Shown in pieces: positions 53,639 through 63,212 of a stretch of 64,000 nucleotides of DNA. A program made the position numbers and the translations under genes. Below the pieces are notes generated by a model. The model searched no databases, had not been told where the DNA came from, and saw only the letters and a program-made list of their open reading frames with translations. The DNA is from Clostridiales bacterium (GTDB taxonomy: Bacteria; Bacillota; Clostridia; Christensenellales; Pumilibacteraceae), in NCBI GenBank assembly GCA_003533505.1, contig DQGD01000006.1:1-64000 (forward strand). The letters run 5' to 3'. The number at the start of each line of letters is the position of its first letter. Within the stretch, counting starts at the first letter, position 1.

Positions 53639-54091
53639 TTAATTGAGCTGTTTTGTCATGACAAGCGCGGCAGCCGAGCCATAATAGTTGGGTCTGCGGT
53701 ATAAAACGGAAAATCCCTGCTTTTCGTATAGGGCGATTGCCGCCGCGTTGTTCTCGTTTACTTCCAAAAATAATTTCGCCGCACCGCGCGATTTCGCCTC
53801 GTTCGTTACCGCCTCGACAAGCATGGCTCCTATTCCCCTGCGCCGCGCTTTTTCCTCGACAGCGACGTTACAGATATTCCCTTCGTCAAGACACCACTCG
53901 ACTCCGATGTAGCCGACAAGCTCACCGCCGACCAATGCCGCAAAAAAGGTATAGCCGGGGCTTAGGATTGACTCGACTATCTGATTTTCGCTCCAGGGAC
54001 ATTCGATAAATTCCTTTTCGATTAAAGCTATGGCGTGGGCGTTTTCGATTGTGGCTAAGGTTATTTCAGCCGCGCTTTTCTTTGATTTCAA
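53639..54091 (-). CDS. rimI: Ribosomal protein S18-alanine N-acetyltransferase RimI
   Basis: 150 residues, GNAT fold: NVAVEEKARRRGIGAMLVEAV contains the acetyl-CoA loop R-R-x-x-G-I-G (about 85-95), and LEVNENNAAAIALYEKQGFSV is typical of RimI. It acetylates the N-terminal alanine of ribosomal protein S18. The start overlaps the tsaB end by 26 bases. The tsaE/tsaB/rimI grouping is common in Bacillota. Confidence 0.9.
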   Translation of the reverse strand: MKSKKSAAEITLATIENAHAIALIEKEFIECPWSENQIVESILSPGYTFFAALVGGELVGYIGVEWCLDEGNICNVAVEEKARRRGIGAMLVEAVTNEAKSRGAAKLFLEVNENNAAAIALYEKQGFSVLYRRPNYYGSAAALVMTKQLN

Positions 54092-54725
54092 GTTCTCTCT
54101 CCGCTTGCGATTTCATTATGTAAAACGGTTCGACCGCAGCGTGATTCACCGTTTTGCCGCGCGCGTAAAACGATTCTGCCGCGCGCGCAAGCGATACATT
54201 CGGGTTATCGCGAATACAGCTTACCCCGAGTCGATCGCAGGCTGCGCCGTCGGCGATTATCGCCGCATTTTTATCGCCTTCGATAAGCTCGCGCGCAGCT
54301 ATGTATTCGAGCGCATCGGGGTTTTCGATAACGTTTCCGCTCTTGTCGTAAATCGCGAGATAGCAAAAGTTCGCATAGGCGTGGACGGCACAGATTATTC
54401 TGTTCGCCTCGCCGGGCAAATAGTTGTATGTAAGCTTTTCGAGCGCGTCGATTGCAACAACGGGCGTACCGTTTACATAGGAAAAGGTCTTGACCGTGTT
54501 TACGCCTATTCTGATGCCCGTGAAGCTGCCCGGCCCCGTCACCACCGCCAAAAAGTCAAGCTCGGGAAGCGAAAGCTTACACTCGTCAAGCATTTCGTCG
54601 AGTTTCGGGAGCAGTACTTCGCTTGTGCGTTTTTGCTCGGTCACGGCGCGGAACAGCGTTTTTTCGCCGCAGGTAACGAGTATTGCCGCAGGGTCGCCTG
54701 CGGTGTCGATTGCAATATATTTCAA
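54066..54725 (-). CDS. tsaB: TsaB, scaffold protein of t6A37 tRNA modification
   Basis: 219 residues of the ASKHA-like YeaZ family: IAIDTAGDPAAILV at the start, LDFLAVVTGPGSFTGIRIGVNTVKTFSY in the middle. TsaB binds TsaD and TsaE to make threonylcarbamoyladenosine at tRNA position 37. tsaD is not in the window. It lies 11 bases after yhbY. Confidence 0.93.
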   Translation of the reverse strand: MKYIAIDTAGDPAAILVTCGEKTLFRAVTEQKRTSEVLLPKLDEMLDECKLSLPELDFLAVVTGPGSFTGIRIGVNTVKTFSYVNGTPVVAIDALEKLTYNYLPGEANRIICAVHAYANFCYLAIYDKSGNVIENPDALEYIAARELIEGDKNAAIIADGAACDRLGVSCIRDNPNVSLARAAESFYARGKTVNHAAVEPFYIMKSQAERELEIKEKRG

Positions 54726-54736
54726 CGCCGTCGCTC

Positions 54737-55027
54737 CTAAAACTCTATGTGTTTGACGTTATCGGACTTTGACCTGCGATAGAGCACGACCTTGTTGCCG
54801 ATAGTGCAAACCGCCGTAGCGTTCAGTTTTTCGCAAAGCTCGCTAAGCACTTCGTCCGCGTCCATTTCGCTGGAGCGCAGGACGGAAATTTTGATTAGCT
54901 CGCGCTTTTCGAGCGCGTCGTCGATGCCCTTGATTTGATTTTCGCCGATATTGCCCTTGCCGATTTGAAAAATCGAATCGAGCGTGCTTGCCATGGAGCG
55001 CAGAGTCGCGCGTTGTTTACCGTTCAA
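54737..55027 (-). CDS. yhbY: YhbY family ribosome-associated RNA-binding protein
   Basis: 96 residues, CRM domain: LRSMASTLDSIFQIGKGNIGE and the ELIKISVLRSS strand. YhbY-type proteins bind the 50S precursor. In many Bacillota yhbY (yqeI) lies beside the yqeH-aroE-yqeI-nadD-yqeK set. Here it instead sits between tsaE and tsaB and overlaps tsaE by 11 bases, although nadD-yqeK is only about 3 kb away. Confidence 0.9.
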   Translation of the reverse strand: MNGKQRATLRSMASTLDSIFQIGKGNIGENQIKGIDDALEKRELIKISVLRSSEMDADEVLSELCEKLNATAVCTIGNKVVLYRRSKSDNVKHIEF

Positions 55028-55430
55028 TGTTTATCTCCCTTCTCTCGTTATCGAGGTAATTTATCGTGATTTTTATCGTGTTTCCGACTATCGCTTCTCT
55101 GACGTTTTCCCACCACTCGATACAGGCAACCGAGCCGGGCTCGCCGAAATATTCCGTTAGCCCTGCCGCGTAAGCTTCCTCGCCGCTGTTTAATCTGTAC
55201 ACGTCGAAATGATAGAGCGTAAGCGAGCCGTAATAGACGTTCATGAGCGTAAACGTCGGGCTCGTGACCTCGTCGTCTATGCCGAGCGCGGCGGCAAGCC
55301 CTTTGACGAAAGCCGTTTTGCCTGCTCCCAGCTCGCCGCTGAGCAATACTATTTCTCCGCCGCTCAGCGTCGCCGCAAAATCGGCGGCGATTTTGTAGGT
55401 GTCGGATTCACTTTCGGAAACGTATTTCAT
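55017..55430 (-). CDS. tsaE: TsaE, ATPase of t6A37 tRNA modification
   Basis: 137 residues. Walker A SGELGAGKTAFVKGL (about 36-50), TSPTFTLMNVY switch segment and a CIEWWE motif. It drives the TsaBDE catalytic cycle. Its ATG follows a -10 box by six bases, so a leaderless mRNA is likely. Confidence 0.93.
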   Translation of the reverse strand: MKYVSESESDTYKIAADFAATLSGGEIVLLSGELGAGKTAFVKGLAAALGIDDEVTSPTFTLMNVYYGSLTLYHFDVYRLNSGEEAYAAGLTEYFGEPGSVACIEWWENVREAIVGNTIKITINYLDNERREINIER

Positions 55431-55436
55431 AGGTTA

Positions 55437-55465
55437 ATTATACTACTTTGCCGCGAAAAACGCAA
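55437..55465 (-). promoter_or_regulatory. Promoter of tsaE operon, likely leaderless
   Basis: Minus strand TTGCGT (55465-55460), 17-base spacer, TATAAT (55442-55437), then six bases and the ATG. The -35 box begins four bases past the ribU stop. No terminator was seen between ribU and this promoter, so read-through from ribU is also possible. Confidence 0.65.
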
Positions 55466-55468
55466 GGC

Positions 55469-56179
55469 TTATTCGCGCGTTTGTTCGCCGACATTGATTT
55501 TTTCGTCGGGATTTGCCTCGTTTTCGGCGGTTTTATCGTTGTCCGTGATTTCTGTCGCTTCGGTAACAATCGCGTTTTGGGAGGTTTTCGGTTCGTTTGC
55601 GTTACACCCCTCGGACTTGCCGCCAACGAGCACATAGCGTTTGAGGAGAAACGACAGGCGCTTGTACAAAAAGAACACGAGCACGCTGACGGAAACGGAC
55701 TTTATCGCGTTGAAACCGAGCACATACCCCCAAAGCTCCGCGAACATTTGCTTTGCCGCACTGCCTGCGAACAGCGGAAACGTGATGTAGCGGTTGCACA
55801 GCATCGAAGCCGCAATCTGGCAAACGCAGCCGATTGAAAGTCCTGCAACCACTCGCCCCTTGCCTTTTCGGTATCGATAGGCTATCGTGGGTACTGCGAC
55901 GAACGCCATAGTCATTATAAAGTTGGCAATTTCGCCCACGCCGCCCGTCGTGGACTTCGTTCCCCAAATGAGCAGCTGTTTCAGCCCCTCGATTATCGCC
56001 GCTGCCGGGAAGCCGAACATAAAGCCGCCGAACAGCGTGACGAACGAGGAAAAATCGAGCTTCAGAAAGGGCGCGGCAGGAAACAGCGGAAATTCCAGCC
56101 AACTGAGCCCGTAGCCTATTGCCGTGAGCGTTGCGGTGATTGCCATGCCACGCGTGGAAAGCCATCGGTTTTTCGACAT
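55469..56179 (-). CDS. ribU: ECF transporter riboflavin-binding S component RibU
   Basis: 236 residues. Six membrane helices in about 1-185; the first helix region TRGMAITATLTAIGYGLSWLEFPLFPAAPFLKLDFS matches RibU. The last 50 residues are an acidic hydrophilic tail (DNDKTAENEANPDEKINVGE), uncommon in RibU. RibU binds riboflavin and works with the shared ECF module (EcfA/A'/T), not in the window. The FMN riboswitch directly upstream confirms flavin specificity. Confidence 0.93.
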   Translation of the reverse strand: MSKNRWLSTRGMAITATLTAIGYGLSWLEFPLFPAAPFLKLDFSSFVTLFGGFMFGFPAAAIIEGLKQLLIWGTKSTTGGVGEIANFIMTMAFVAVPTIAYRYRKGKGRVVAGLSIGCVCQIAASMLCNRYITFPLFAGSAAKQMFAELWGYVLGFNAIKSVSVSVLVFFLYKRLSFLLKRYVLVGGKSEGCNANEPKTSQNAIVTEATEITDNDKTAENEANPDEKINVGEQTRE

Positions 56180-56185
56180 AAGAAA

Positions 56186-56209
56186 ACGCCTCCGTAAATT
56201 CGGGGGCGT
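56186..56209 (-). promoter_or_regulatory. Expression-platform hairpin of the FMN riboswitch
   Basis: Minus strand stem ACGCC.CCG / CGG.GGCGT with loop AATTTA; the right arm contains the GGAGG ribosome-binding site, nine bases before the ribU ATG. It would hide the Shine-Dalgarno when FMN is bound. The TTTT after it could also terminate transcription. Confidence 0.75.
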
Positions 56210-56232
56210 GATAAAATCGCGTGGCGACTCGT

Positions 56233-56362
56233 CAACTTATACTATCCGGACTGTACCGTCGGTGCGAGAATCTCACTCGCTCGGGGACGAAAACCGTCCT
56301 TCGCAGACTTGCGCTTTTGCGCGCTCACTGCCGGTGGGGAATCGCACCCCGCCCCTAAGTTG
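56233..56362 (-). promoter_or_regulatory. FMN riboswitch (RFN element)
   Basis: P1 is CAACTTA (56362-56356) pairing with TAAGTTG (56239-56233), a perfect seven-base stem. Conserved core GGGGCGGGGTGCGATTCCCC, ACCGGCAGT, CCGACGGTACAGTCCGGAT are all present. It senses FMN and down-regulates ribU. Confidence 0.95.
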
Positions 56363-56369
56363 CGATTAA

Positions 56370-56399
56370 ATTATATTACCGTTCTCGGCTCGTTGTCAA
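56370..56399 (-). promoter_or_regulatory. Promoter of ribU
   Basis: Minus strand TTGACA (56399-56394), 18-base spacer, TATAAT (56375-56370). The predicted start at about 56363 coincides with the 5' strand of riboswitch P1. Confidence 0.85.
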
Positions 56400-56414
56400 G
56401 CGTTTTCGGGCGGT

Positions 56415-57359
56415 TTAATCCGCTTTATTCTCGTTTCCCACGTTGTCCGTCGTCTCTTCCGCCGCTCCCCCGGACTTTTCTTTCATCGGCTTACCGAAGT
56501 TACCGTAAAGCCTGAGCAGTCTGAACAGCGCGGGAACGCCTGCCGTCGCCGCGAGCGCGGTCACGAAATAGCGGAAGAAGTTATACAGCGCAGGAATATC
56601 ATGCGGCAAAAACAGCTTGAAGCCCTCTTTAATCCCGAGCGAAACGGCGAGCCCGAGCGCGAGCTTTATGATTTGCACATACCATACGGCGCGAACGTCG
56701 CACTTTACATAGCGTTTTTCGATGAAGTAGCCGAGCGAAATCGCGGCGTAGGCTCCGAGTACGTCCTGCACCGAGCCTGCACCGGAGCCGATACACGCGA
56801 GCACGATTTCCGTGATTACGCACACGGGAAAAGCGACGAGCACGATGTACTCTTCTCTGTCGCCCAAAAACTCGAACATCATCGAGAAAAGCATTGCGAA
56901 GCTGACGCCCAACGCAAGTCCCGTGATTACGTCGGTGAGAAAGTGCTGACCGAGGTATAGCCGCGAAAACGCGACGAGCAGCGACGCCGTTATACCCGTC
57001 GCGAGCACGGCGGCGCGGCGATATTTAAGGTACGTTTGGGTGGAAAGGTTGGCTATCGCGTGCGAGTGTCCGCTGGGGAACGAATAGCCGCTCGTTTCCG
57101 CACCGACAGACGCGATTCCGTCGTGAGTAAACGGTCTTGGTCGGCGAACCAGGTTTTTAATCCCTTCCATGCACGCCGCGCCGAGGATAAACACGTTCAT
57201 CATCTTGTAGCCGTAGCGTTTGTCGACGCACCAATAAAAAGCGACGGCGACGACGATAAAGAAAATTTCCGCGCCGAGGTTGGTGAGAACAAGAAACAAG
57301 CCGTCGAGGAACGCCGTCCGTATGCTCTGGATATGCTGAATTATCGATACTTCGTACAT
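56415..57359 (-). CDS. PAP2-family membrane phosphatase
   Basis: 314 residues with about eight hydrophobic segments. All three PAP2 motifs are present: KNLVRRPRP (about 68-76), SFPSGHSHA (about 92-100) and SRLYLGQHFLTD (about 133-144). It dephosphorylates a lipid phosphate such as undecaprenyl pyrophosphate or phosphatidate at the membrane. The C-terminal extension is charged. It follows rsfS with a gap of about 40 bases. Substrate is not determined. Confidence 0.88.
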   Translation of the reverse strand: MYEVSIIQHIQSIRTAFLDGLFLVLTNLGAEIFFIVVAVAFYWCVDKRYGYKMMNVFILGAACMEGIKNLVRRPRPFTHDGIASVGAETSGYSFPSGHSHAIANLSTQTYLKYRRAAVLATGITASLLVAFSRLYLGQHFLTDVITGLALGVSFAMLFSMMFEFLGDREEYIVLVAFPVCVITEIVLACIGSGAGSVQDVLGAYAAISLGYFIEKRYVKCDVRAVWYVQIIKLALGLAVSLGIKEGFKLFLPHDIPALYNFFRYFVTALAATAGVPALFRLLRLYGNFGKPMKEKSGGAAEETTDNVGNENKAD

Positions 57360-57401
57360 TTGTCGGATTTTCGCCCCCTTGCCTTAGTTTATGGGGCTTC
57401 G

Positions 57402-57788
57402 TCAGTCGTTATCGCTCGGTTTGAGCTCGTCCGCGCCGTCCTCCCACAGCCTTTCGATGCGGTAGAAGTCGCGGAGCTCCTTGTAGAAAACGTGGACGAT
57501 TACGAAGCCGTAGTCGAGCGCAACCCATTTCGCGTCAACGTCGCGGTGAATGGGCTCGATTCCGCACTTCGCGAGCTCGTCCTCCACATAGTTCGACAGC
57601 GCTTTTACGGCGGTGGTCGAGTATGCGGAGGCAATCACGAAATAGTCGGCGACTATCGTTTTGCCGGCGAGGTCAATCGCGACTATGTTCTTGCCCTTTT
57701 TAAGGTCTAAAAGGTACGAAATTGCGTCCTTCAAGCCGCACGCCGAGGTGAGGTCGTATTTGCTGAGGTCAGCGGTCATTGTTGCCAT
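57402..57788 (-). CDS. rsfS: Ribosomal silencing factor RsfS
   Basis: 128 residues. DUF143 core: KKGKNIVAIDLAGKTIVADYFVIASAYSTT and WVALDYGFVIVHVFYKELRDFYRIERLW. It binds L14 and blocks 30S-50S joining in starvation. It overlaps nadD by 20 bases, in the common nadD-yqeK-rsfS order. GGAG lies eight bases before the ATG. Confidence 0.94.
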   Translation of the reverse strand: MATMTADLSKYDLTSACGLKDAISYLLDLKKGKNIVAIDLAGKTIVADYFVIASAYSTTAVKALSNYVEDELAKCGIEPIHRDVDAKWVALDYGFVIVHVFYKELRDFYRIERLWEDGADELKPSDND

Positions 57789-58920
57789 TAGTATTCTCCT
57801 TGTTTAACGTCATATATTCGCAGGCTTCTCTTGTCACGGGCGCGATTTCCTGCCCGGAAGCCTCGAGGTAAGCAATGGTATTTTTCAGTATCGCGATAAC
57901 GCCCTCGTCGAGGTTGTCGTAGGTGAGTTCGCGGATTTTGTCGAGTCCGTCAAAGTCCCTGCCCTCTTCAATATAGTCGGCGGCGAAAATCACTTTCTGA
58001 AGCGCGCTCATGTTCTTTGCGCCCGTAGTATGCGTGGCTATCGCGGCGAGCACGTCGGAATCGGTTTCGCCGAAACACTTGTTTGCGATTGCCGCGCCCG
58101 TCAACTGATGACGGCAGCTTTCGGGTAGTTCTTCGATTTCATTCGTCCACGCGATACCTAAGTTTTCAAGCTTTTCGCGGCTTACATACTTGCCTATATC
58201 GTGATAAAGCGCGGCTTTAATCGCCTTGTCGGTGGAAACGTTGTTGAGCTTTGCCAGCAGTATCGCTGCCTTGGTCGTGCGGTAGATGTGTTCGGCGCGG
58301 CTCTTTTTCATGTCGAACTCGGGGTACCTCGACACGATGTAGTCATAGTCGAGGTAAAGCCCTCTGTTCCTGATATATTCGACGACGACAGGCGGCACCA
58401 CTTCGGCGGATTTGCCAAACGCGACGGCGACTCTTAAAAGCGACGACGAGCCCTCTTTACCCACAAACGGCGCGATTTCCACCTTGAAAATCTTGCGCGC
58501 GTTGTCGAGCTCGGCTTGCTTTACCTTAAAGTACGGGCGTTCGACGACGTAAAAAGTGACGATTTTAGCTAGAATATCCGTTCTCGCCCACTTGTCCAGC
58601 GAGGCGAGCCCGTCGCTCCCGATAGCGATGTACAGCTCGTCGTCGGGGTTATACAACTTTTGTGCGGTCATATACGAGTAGCTTGTGCCGCCGGCGGCGA
58701 TTTCCTCGTCGGAAACGGTTATTTTATCGTTGCCGTCGAACAGCTTTTTGAGAAGCAGCTCTCTCTCGCTGCCGTCAAGCTCCGCGCCGCCCTTTTTGAA
58801 CGGCGAAATATAGGCAGGCACGACAATGGTTTGGTCAAAACGCTCGGCGAGCTTCAGCCCCATGTCGAGGTGGGCGAGCGTGGGCGGATCGAAGCTGCCG
58901 CCGAAAATCACGCGGCGCAT
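57769..58920 (-). CDS. nadD: Fused NadD-YqeK: nicotinate-nucleotide adenylyltransferase plus HD phosphohydrolase
   Basis: 383 residues from MRRVIFGGSFDPPTLAH; an upstream in-frame ATG would overlap obg. Residues about 1-190: NadD with GGSFDPPTLAHL and the ISPFKKGG loop, plus the SSSLLR motif. Residues about 200-380: YqeK HD domain with RAEHIYRTTKAA and YHDIGKYVS. NadD converts NaMN to NaAD; YqeK hydrolyses Ap4A. In most relatives these are separate adjacent genes. The start lies one base past the obg stop. Confidence 0.93.
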   Translation of the reverse strand: MRRVIFGGSFDPPTLAHLDMGLKLAERFDQTIVVPAYISPFKKGGAELDGSERELLLKKLFDGNDKITVSDEEIAAGGTSYSYMTAQKLYNPDDELYIAIGSDGLASLDKWARTDILAKIVTFYVVERPYFKVKQAELDNARKIFKVEIAPFVGKEGSSSLLRVAVAFGKSAEVVPPVVVEYIRNRGLYLDYDYIVSRYPEFDMKKSRAEHIYRTTKAAILLAKLNNVSTDKAIKAALYHDIGKYVSREKLENLGIAWTNEIEELPESCRHQLTGAAIANKCFGETDSDVLAAIATHTTGAKNMSALQKVIFAADYIEEGRDFDGLDKIRELTYDNLDEGVIAILKNTIAYLEASGQEIAPVTREACEYMTLNKENTNGNNDR

Positions 58921-58921
58921 G

Positions 58922-60208
<1,287 letters not shown>

Positions 60209-60274
60209 TTATCGCTTTCGCCGATTTTTGTGTATTAAATCAACCATTTCCGTTTCGGGAAGCTGTTTGTTTCG

Positions 60275-61654
60275 TTATTCGACAAGTCCGAAGCGTTTGA
60301 GAATGGAGTGCGCAGCTTTTCTCCCTGCCCCCATGGCAAGTATTACGGTTGCCGCGCCCGTTACCGCGTCGCCGCCGGCGTAGATACCGTCGACCGAGGT
60401 CATCATGTCCTCGTCCACAACGAGTATTCCCCTTTTTGCGGTGGCTAATTTATCGCAGCTGTCCTTTATGAGCGGATTGGGGCTTGTGCCGAGCGCAACC
60501 ACGACCATATCCGCAGGCACGGTGAATTCACTGCCCTCGACGGGCACGGGCGACCTTCTGCCGCTTGCGTCGGGCTCGCCCAACTCCATTCTCACGCAGG
60601 TAGCGTCCTTGACCCAGCCGTTTTCGCCGTCGAAGCGCACGGGGTTTGTCAGGAATGCGAATCTGACGCCCTCCTGCTCGGCATGGCGAATTTCTTCCTT
60701 TCTCGCCGGCATTTCCTCTCTGCCTCTGCGGTAAACGACGGTGACGGTTTCCGCGCCCATTCTAAGCGCGGTGCGCGCCGCGTCCATCGCGACGTTGCCG
60801 GCTCCCACGACAATCACATTCTTGCCGCGCTGCACGGGCGTAATCGCGTCCTCGTCATACGCGCCCATAAGGTTTACGCGCGTAAGATACTCGTTCGCCG
60901 AGAACACGCCGTTCAGGTTTTCGCCGGGAATACCCATGAACATCGGGAGTCCTGCTCCGCTGCCTATAAACACGGCGTCGTATTCGGCGGTAAGCTCGTC
61001 AATCGTCACGGTTTTGCCGACAACGGTGTCGAGCTCGAATTTCACGCCGAGGTCTTTGAGCTTATTCGCCTCGGCTTCCACAAGTTTTTTGGGAAGTCGG
61101 AATTCGGGAATACCGTAAACAAGCACTCCGCCCGTCTTGTGAAACGCCTCGAACACGGTGACGTCCACGCCTGCCGCAGCAAGCTGAGCCGCGCACGTCA
61201 AGCCGCTGGGGCCGCTGCCGACGACGGCTACGCGCTTCCCCGAAGGCGTAATTTCCCTTGCCTTAGGCGGCAGAGTGAGCATAAAGTCGCCCACAAAACG
61301 TTCTACGCCGCCGATTGACACCGCTCCGTCGATTTTCGCGCGGACGCAGTTCTTTTCGCACTGCTCCTCCTGCGGACACACTCTGCCGCAAACCGACGGA
61401 AGGCTGTTGGTGGACTTGACGACCTCGCCTGCCTTTTCGTACTCGCCGTTTTTCACGAGCGCCAGAAACTCGGGGATTCGCACGCCGACGGGACAGCCTT
61501 TCATGCAGGGCGCGTTCTTGCAGCCGAGGCACCTTGACGCCTCGTCGCGAGCAAGCTCCGCAGTGAAGCCGAGCGCGACCTCGTTAAAGTTATGAGCTCT
61601 TACAAACGGTTCCTGCTCGGGAATCGCGTTTCTTTGTTTCTTTTCGATAGCCAT
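60275..61654 (-). CDS. nfnB: NfnB / GltD-type NADPH-ferredoxin oxidoreductase large subunit
   Basis: 459 residues from MAIEKKQRNAIPEQEP. N-terminal Cys motifs CLGCKNAPCMKGCP and CGRVCPQEEQCEKNC hold two [4Fe-4S] clusters. FAD motif VVGSGPSGLTCAAQ (about 142-155) and NADP motif VVGAGNVAMDAART. Next to NfnA it forms NADH-dependent reduced ferredoxin:NADP+ oxidoreductase (electron bifurcation); homotetrameric glutamate synthase is an older label for the same family. The start shares its A with the nfnA stop (TAATG). Confidence 0.92.
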   Translation of the reverse strand: MAIEKKQRNAIPEQEPFVRAHNFNEVALGFTAELARDEASRCLGCKNAPCMKGCPVGVRIPEFLALVKNGEYEKAGEVVKSTNSLPSVCGRVCPQEEQCEKNCVRAKIDGAVSIGGVERFVGDFMLTLPPKAREITPSGKRVAVVGSGPSGLTCAAQLAAAGVDVTVFEAFHKTGGVLVYGIPEFRLPKKLVEAEANKLKDLGVKFELDTVVGKTVTIDELTAEYDAVFIGSGAGLPMFMGIPGENLNGVFSANEYLTRVNLMGAYDEDAITPVQRGKNVIVVGAGNVAMDAARTALRMGAETVTVVYRRGREEMPARKEEIRHAEQEGVRFAFLTNPVRFDGENGWVKDATCVRMELGEPDASGRRSPVPVEGSEFTVPADMVVVALGTSPNPLIKDSCDKLATAKRGILVVDEDMMTSVDGIYAGGDAVTGAATVILAMGAGRKAAHSILKRFGLVE

Positions 61655-62481
61655 TATCTCTTCTCTCCCGTAAGTCTGCAAAGATGTTCTTTTTCCTGCT
61701 GTTTGTACGCGGTAAGCCTCGTCATGGCTTCAGCCCAATCGATTTCGTGTCCGTCGAATTCGGGACCGTCAACGCAAGCGTAGCGCGTTTTGCCGCCCAC
61801 CGTAACGCGGCAGCAGCCGCACATTCCCGTGCCGTCGACCATGAGCGGATTCATGCTGACGACGGTCTTTACGCCGTAGCCGCCGGTAAGCGCGCACACC
61901 GCGCGCATCATAGGCATCGGACCTACCGCCATTACGCAGTCGGTTTCGCCCTTGTCGAGAATTCCTTTCAGTACGTCGGTCACAAAACCCTTGACTCCGT
62001 AGCTGCCGTCGTCGGTGGCGATTCTAAGCTCTTTTGCGGCGCGCGCGAACTCGTCCTCGTACATGATGAGCTCCTTGTTCCTCGCGCCCACAATCACGGT
62101 TGCCGGGTTGCCGATAGCCGCGAGGTGTTTTGCCTGCGGATAGATGACCGCGCTGCCGATGCCGCCGCCCACGAGCACTATGTTTTTATACTCGCTTAAA
62201 TCCGTGGGTTTACCTAATGGACCCACGAAGTCGGCGATACAGCCGCCCTCGGGTACGAGCGCGAGCTTTGCGGTGGAATAGCCCACTTCCTGCACGAGTA
62301 TAGTCACGGTACCGTTTCCTCTGTCGTAGTCGCAAATAGTGAACGGTATGCGCTCGCCCTCTTCGTCCACGCGCAATATGATAAACTGCCCGGGGTGAGC
62401 GTGCTTTGCCACTTTCGGCGCGTCAACGACGTATTCGACTACTCGCGGCGCGAGCGTGCGTTTTTTCAGGATTTTGTTCAT
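61654..62481 (-). CDS. nfnA: NfnA, small subunit of NADH-dependent ferredoxin:NADP+ oxidoreductase
   Basis: 275 residues from MNKILKKRTLAP; earlier in-frame ATG lies inside nth. Ferredoxin reductase fold: PFTICDYD (FAD contact), GGGIGSAVIYPQAKHL (NAD-binding), and C-terminal DGTGMCGCCRVTVGG with the [2Fe-2S] cysteines, as in PyrK/NfnA. It pairs with NfnB downstream by a one-base overlap and starts four bases inside the nth end. Confidence 0.92.
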   Translation of the reverse strand: MNKILKKRTLAPRVVEYVVDAPKVAKHAHPGQFIILRVDEEGERIPFTICDYDRGNGTVTILVQEVGYSTAKLALVPEGGCIADFVGPLGKPTDLSEYKNIVLVGGGIGSAVIYPQAKHLAAIGNPATVIVGARNKELIMYEDEFARAAKELRIATDDGSYGVKGFVTDVLKGILDKGETDCVMAVGPMPMMRAVCALTGGYGVKTVVSMNPLMVDGTGMCGCCRVTVGGKTRYACVDGPEFDGHEIDWAEAMTRLTAYKQQEKEHLCRLTGEKR

Positions 62482-63113
62482 TTCAGGTTTCCTCGCTTGT
62501 CGTGAAAGTAATTGCAATATTCGTTCAGGGGGCAGTCGTCGCACTGCGGCGAAATCGCCTTGCAGCGGTACCTCCCCAAAAATATGAGCTGATGATGCGC
62601 GCGGTTGCGGTTGCCCTCCGGTATGATTTCGAGGAGCTTGTCCTCCACTTCCCGCGGCGTTTTGCCGGGCGCGATGCCGAGGCGGTTGGACACGCGGAAA
62701 ACGTGCGTGTCGACGGGTATTCCGTCGCCGCCGAAGCCCACGTCGTAAACCACGTTGGCGGTCTTTCTCCCCACTCCCGGGAGCTTTAAGAGCTCGTCGA
62801 ACGAGTTCGGCACTTCGCCGCCGCGCTCCGTTATCGCTTTGGCTGCGGCAATAATGTTTTTCGCCTTGTTGCGGTAGAAACCGCAGCTGTAAATAGCTTT
62901 TTCCAACTCCTCCTGCTTCATTGCGGCAAAAGCCTCGGGCGTGTCGGCTGTCTTGAAAAGCTCGCGCGCGACGACGTTAACCCTGCGGTCGGTGCATTGC
63001 GCGCTGAGAATTACGGCGACAAGCAGTTCAAAAACGCTCCCGAATTCCAGCTCGCACCGAGCATTCGGGAACGTTTCGTCGAGTATAGAAAAAATTTTAT
63101 CCGTTTCGGGCAT
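62478..63113 (-). CDS. nth: Endonuclease III
   Basis: 211 residues. Helix-hairpin-helix LPGVGRKTANVV (the catalytic Lys, near 117-128), VDTHVFRVSNRLG (the catalytic Asp), and the C-terminal [4Fe-4S] loop with Cys spacing 6-2-5 (CKAISPQCDDCPLNEYC). It excises oxidized pyrimidines and cuts abasic sites. The position upstream of nfnA with a four-base overlap suggests operon transcription. Confidence 0.95.
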   Translation of the reverse strand: MPETDKIFSILDETFPNARCELEFGSVFELLVAVILSAQCTDRRVNVVARELFKTADTPEAFAAMKQEELEKAIYSCGFYRNKAKNIIAAAKAITERGGEVPNSFDELLKLPGVGRKTANVVYDVGFGGDGIPVDTHVFRVSNRLGIAPGKTPREVEDKLLEIIPEGNRNRAHHQLIFLGRYRCKAISPQCDDCPLNEYCNYFHDKRGNLK

Positions 63114-63146
63114 TTCCTTTCCTCTCTCGTCGCGACGCTTTAGTAC

Positions 63147-63176
63147 AGTATAGCATAGAAGCTAAGGCTTTGTCAC
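63147..63176 (-). promoter_or_regulatory. Promoter of nth-nfnA-nfnB
   Basis: Minus strand GTGACA (63176-63171), 18-base spacer, TATACT (63152-63147) with TGC extended -10. Confidence 0.65.
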
Positions 63177-63212
63177 CCGTTTTTATATCGGATTTGCGGT
63201 TTTTAATCGATT

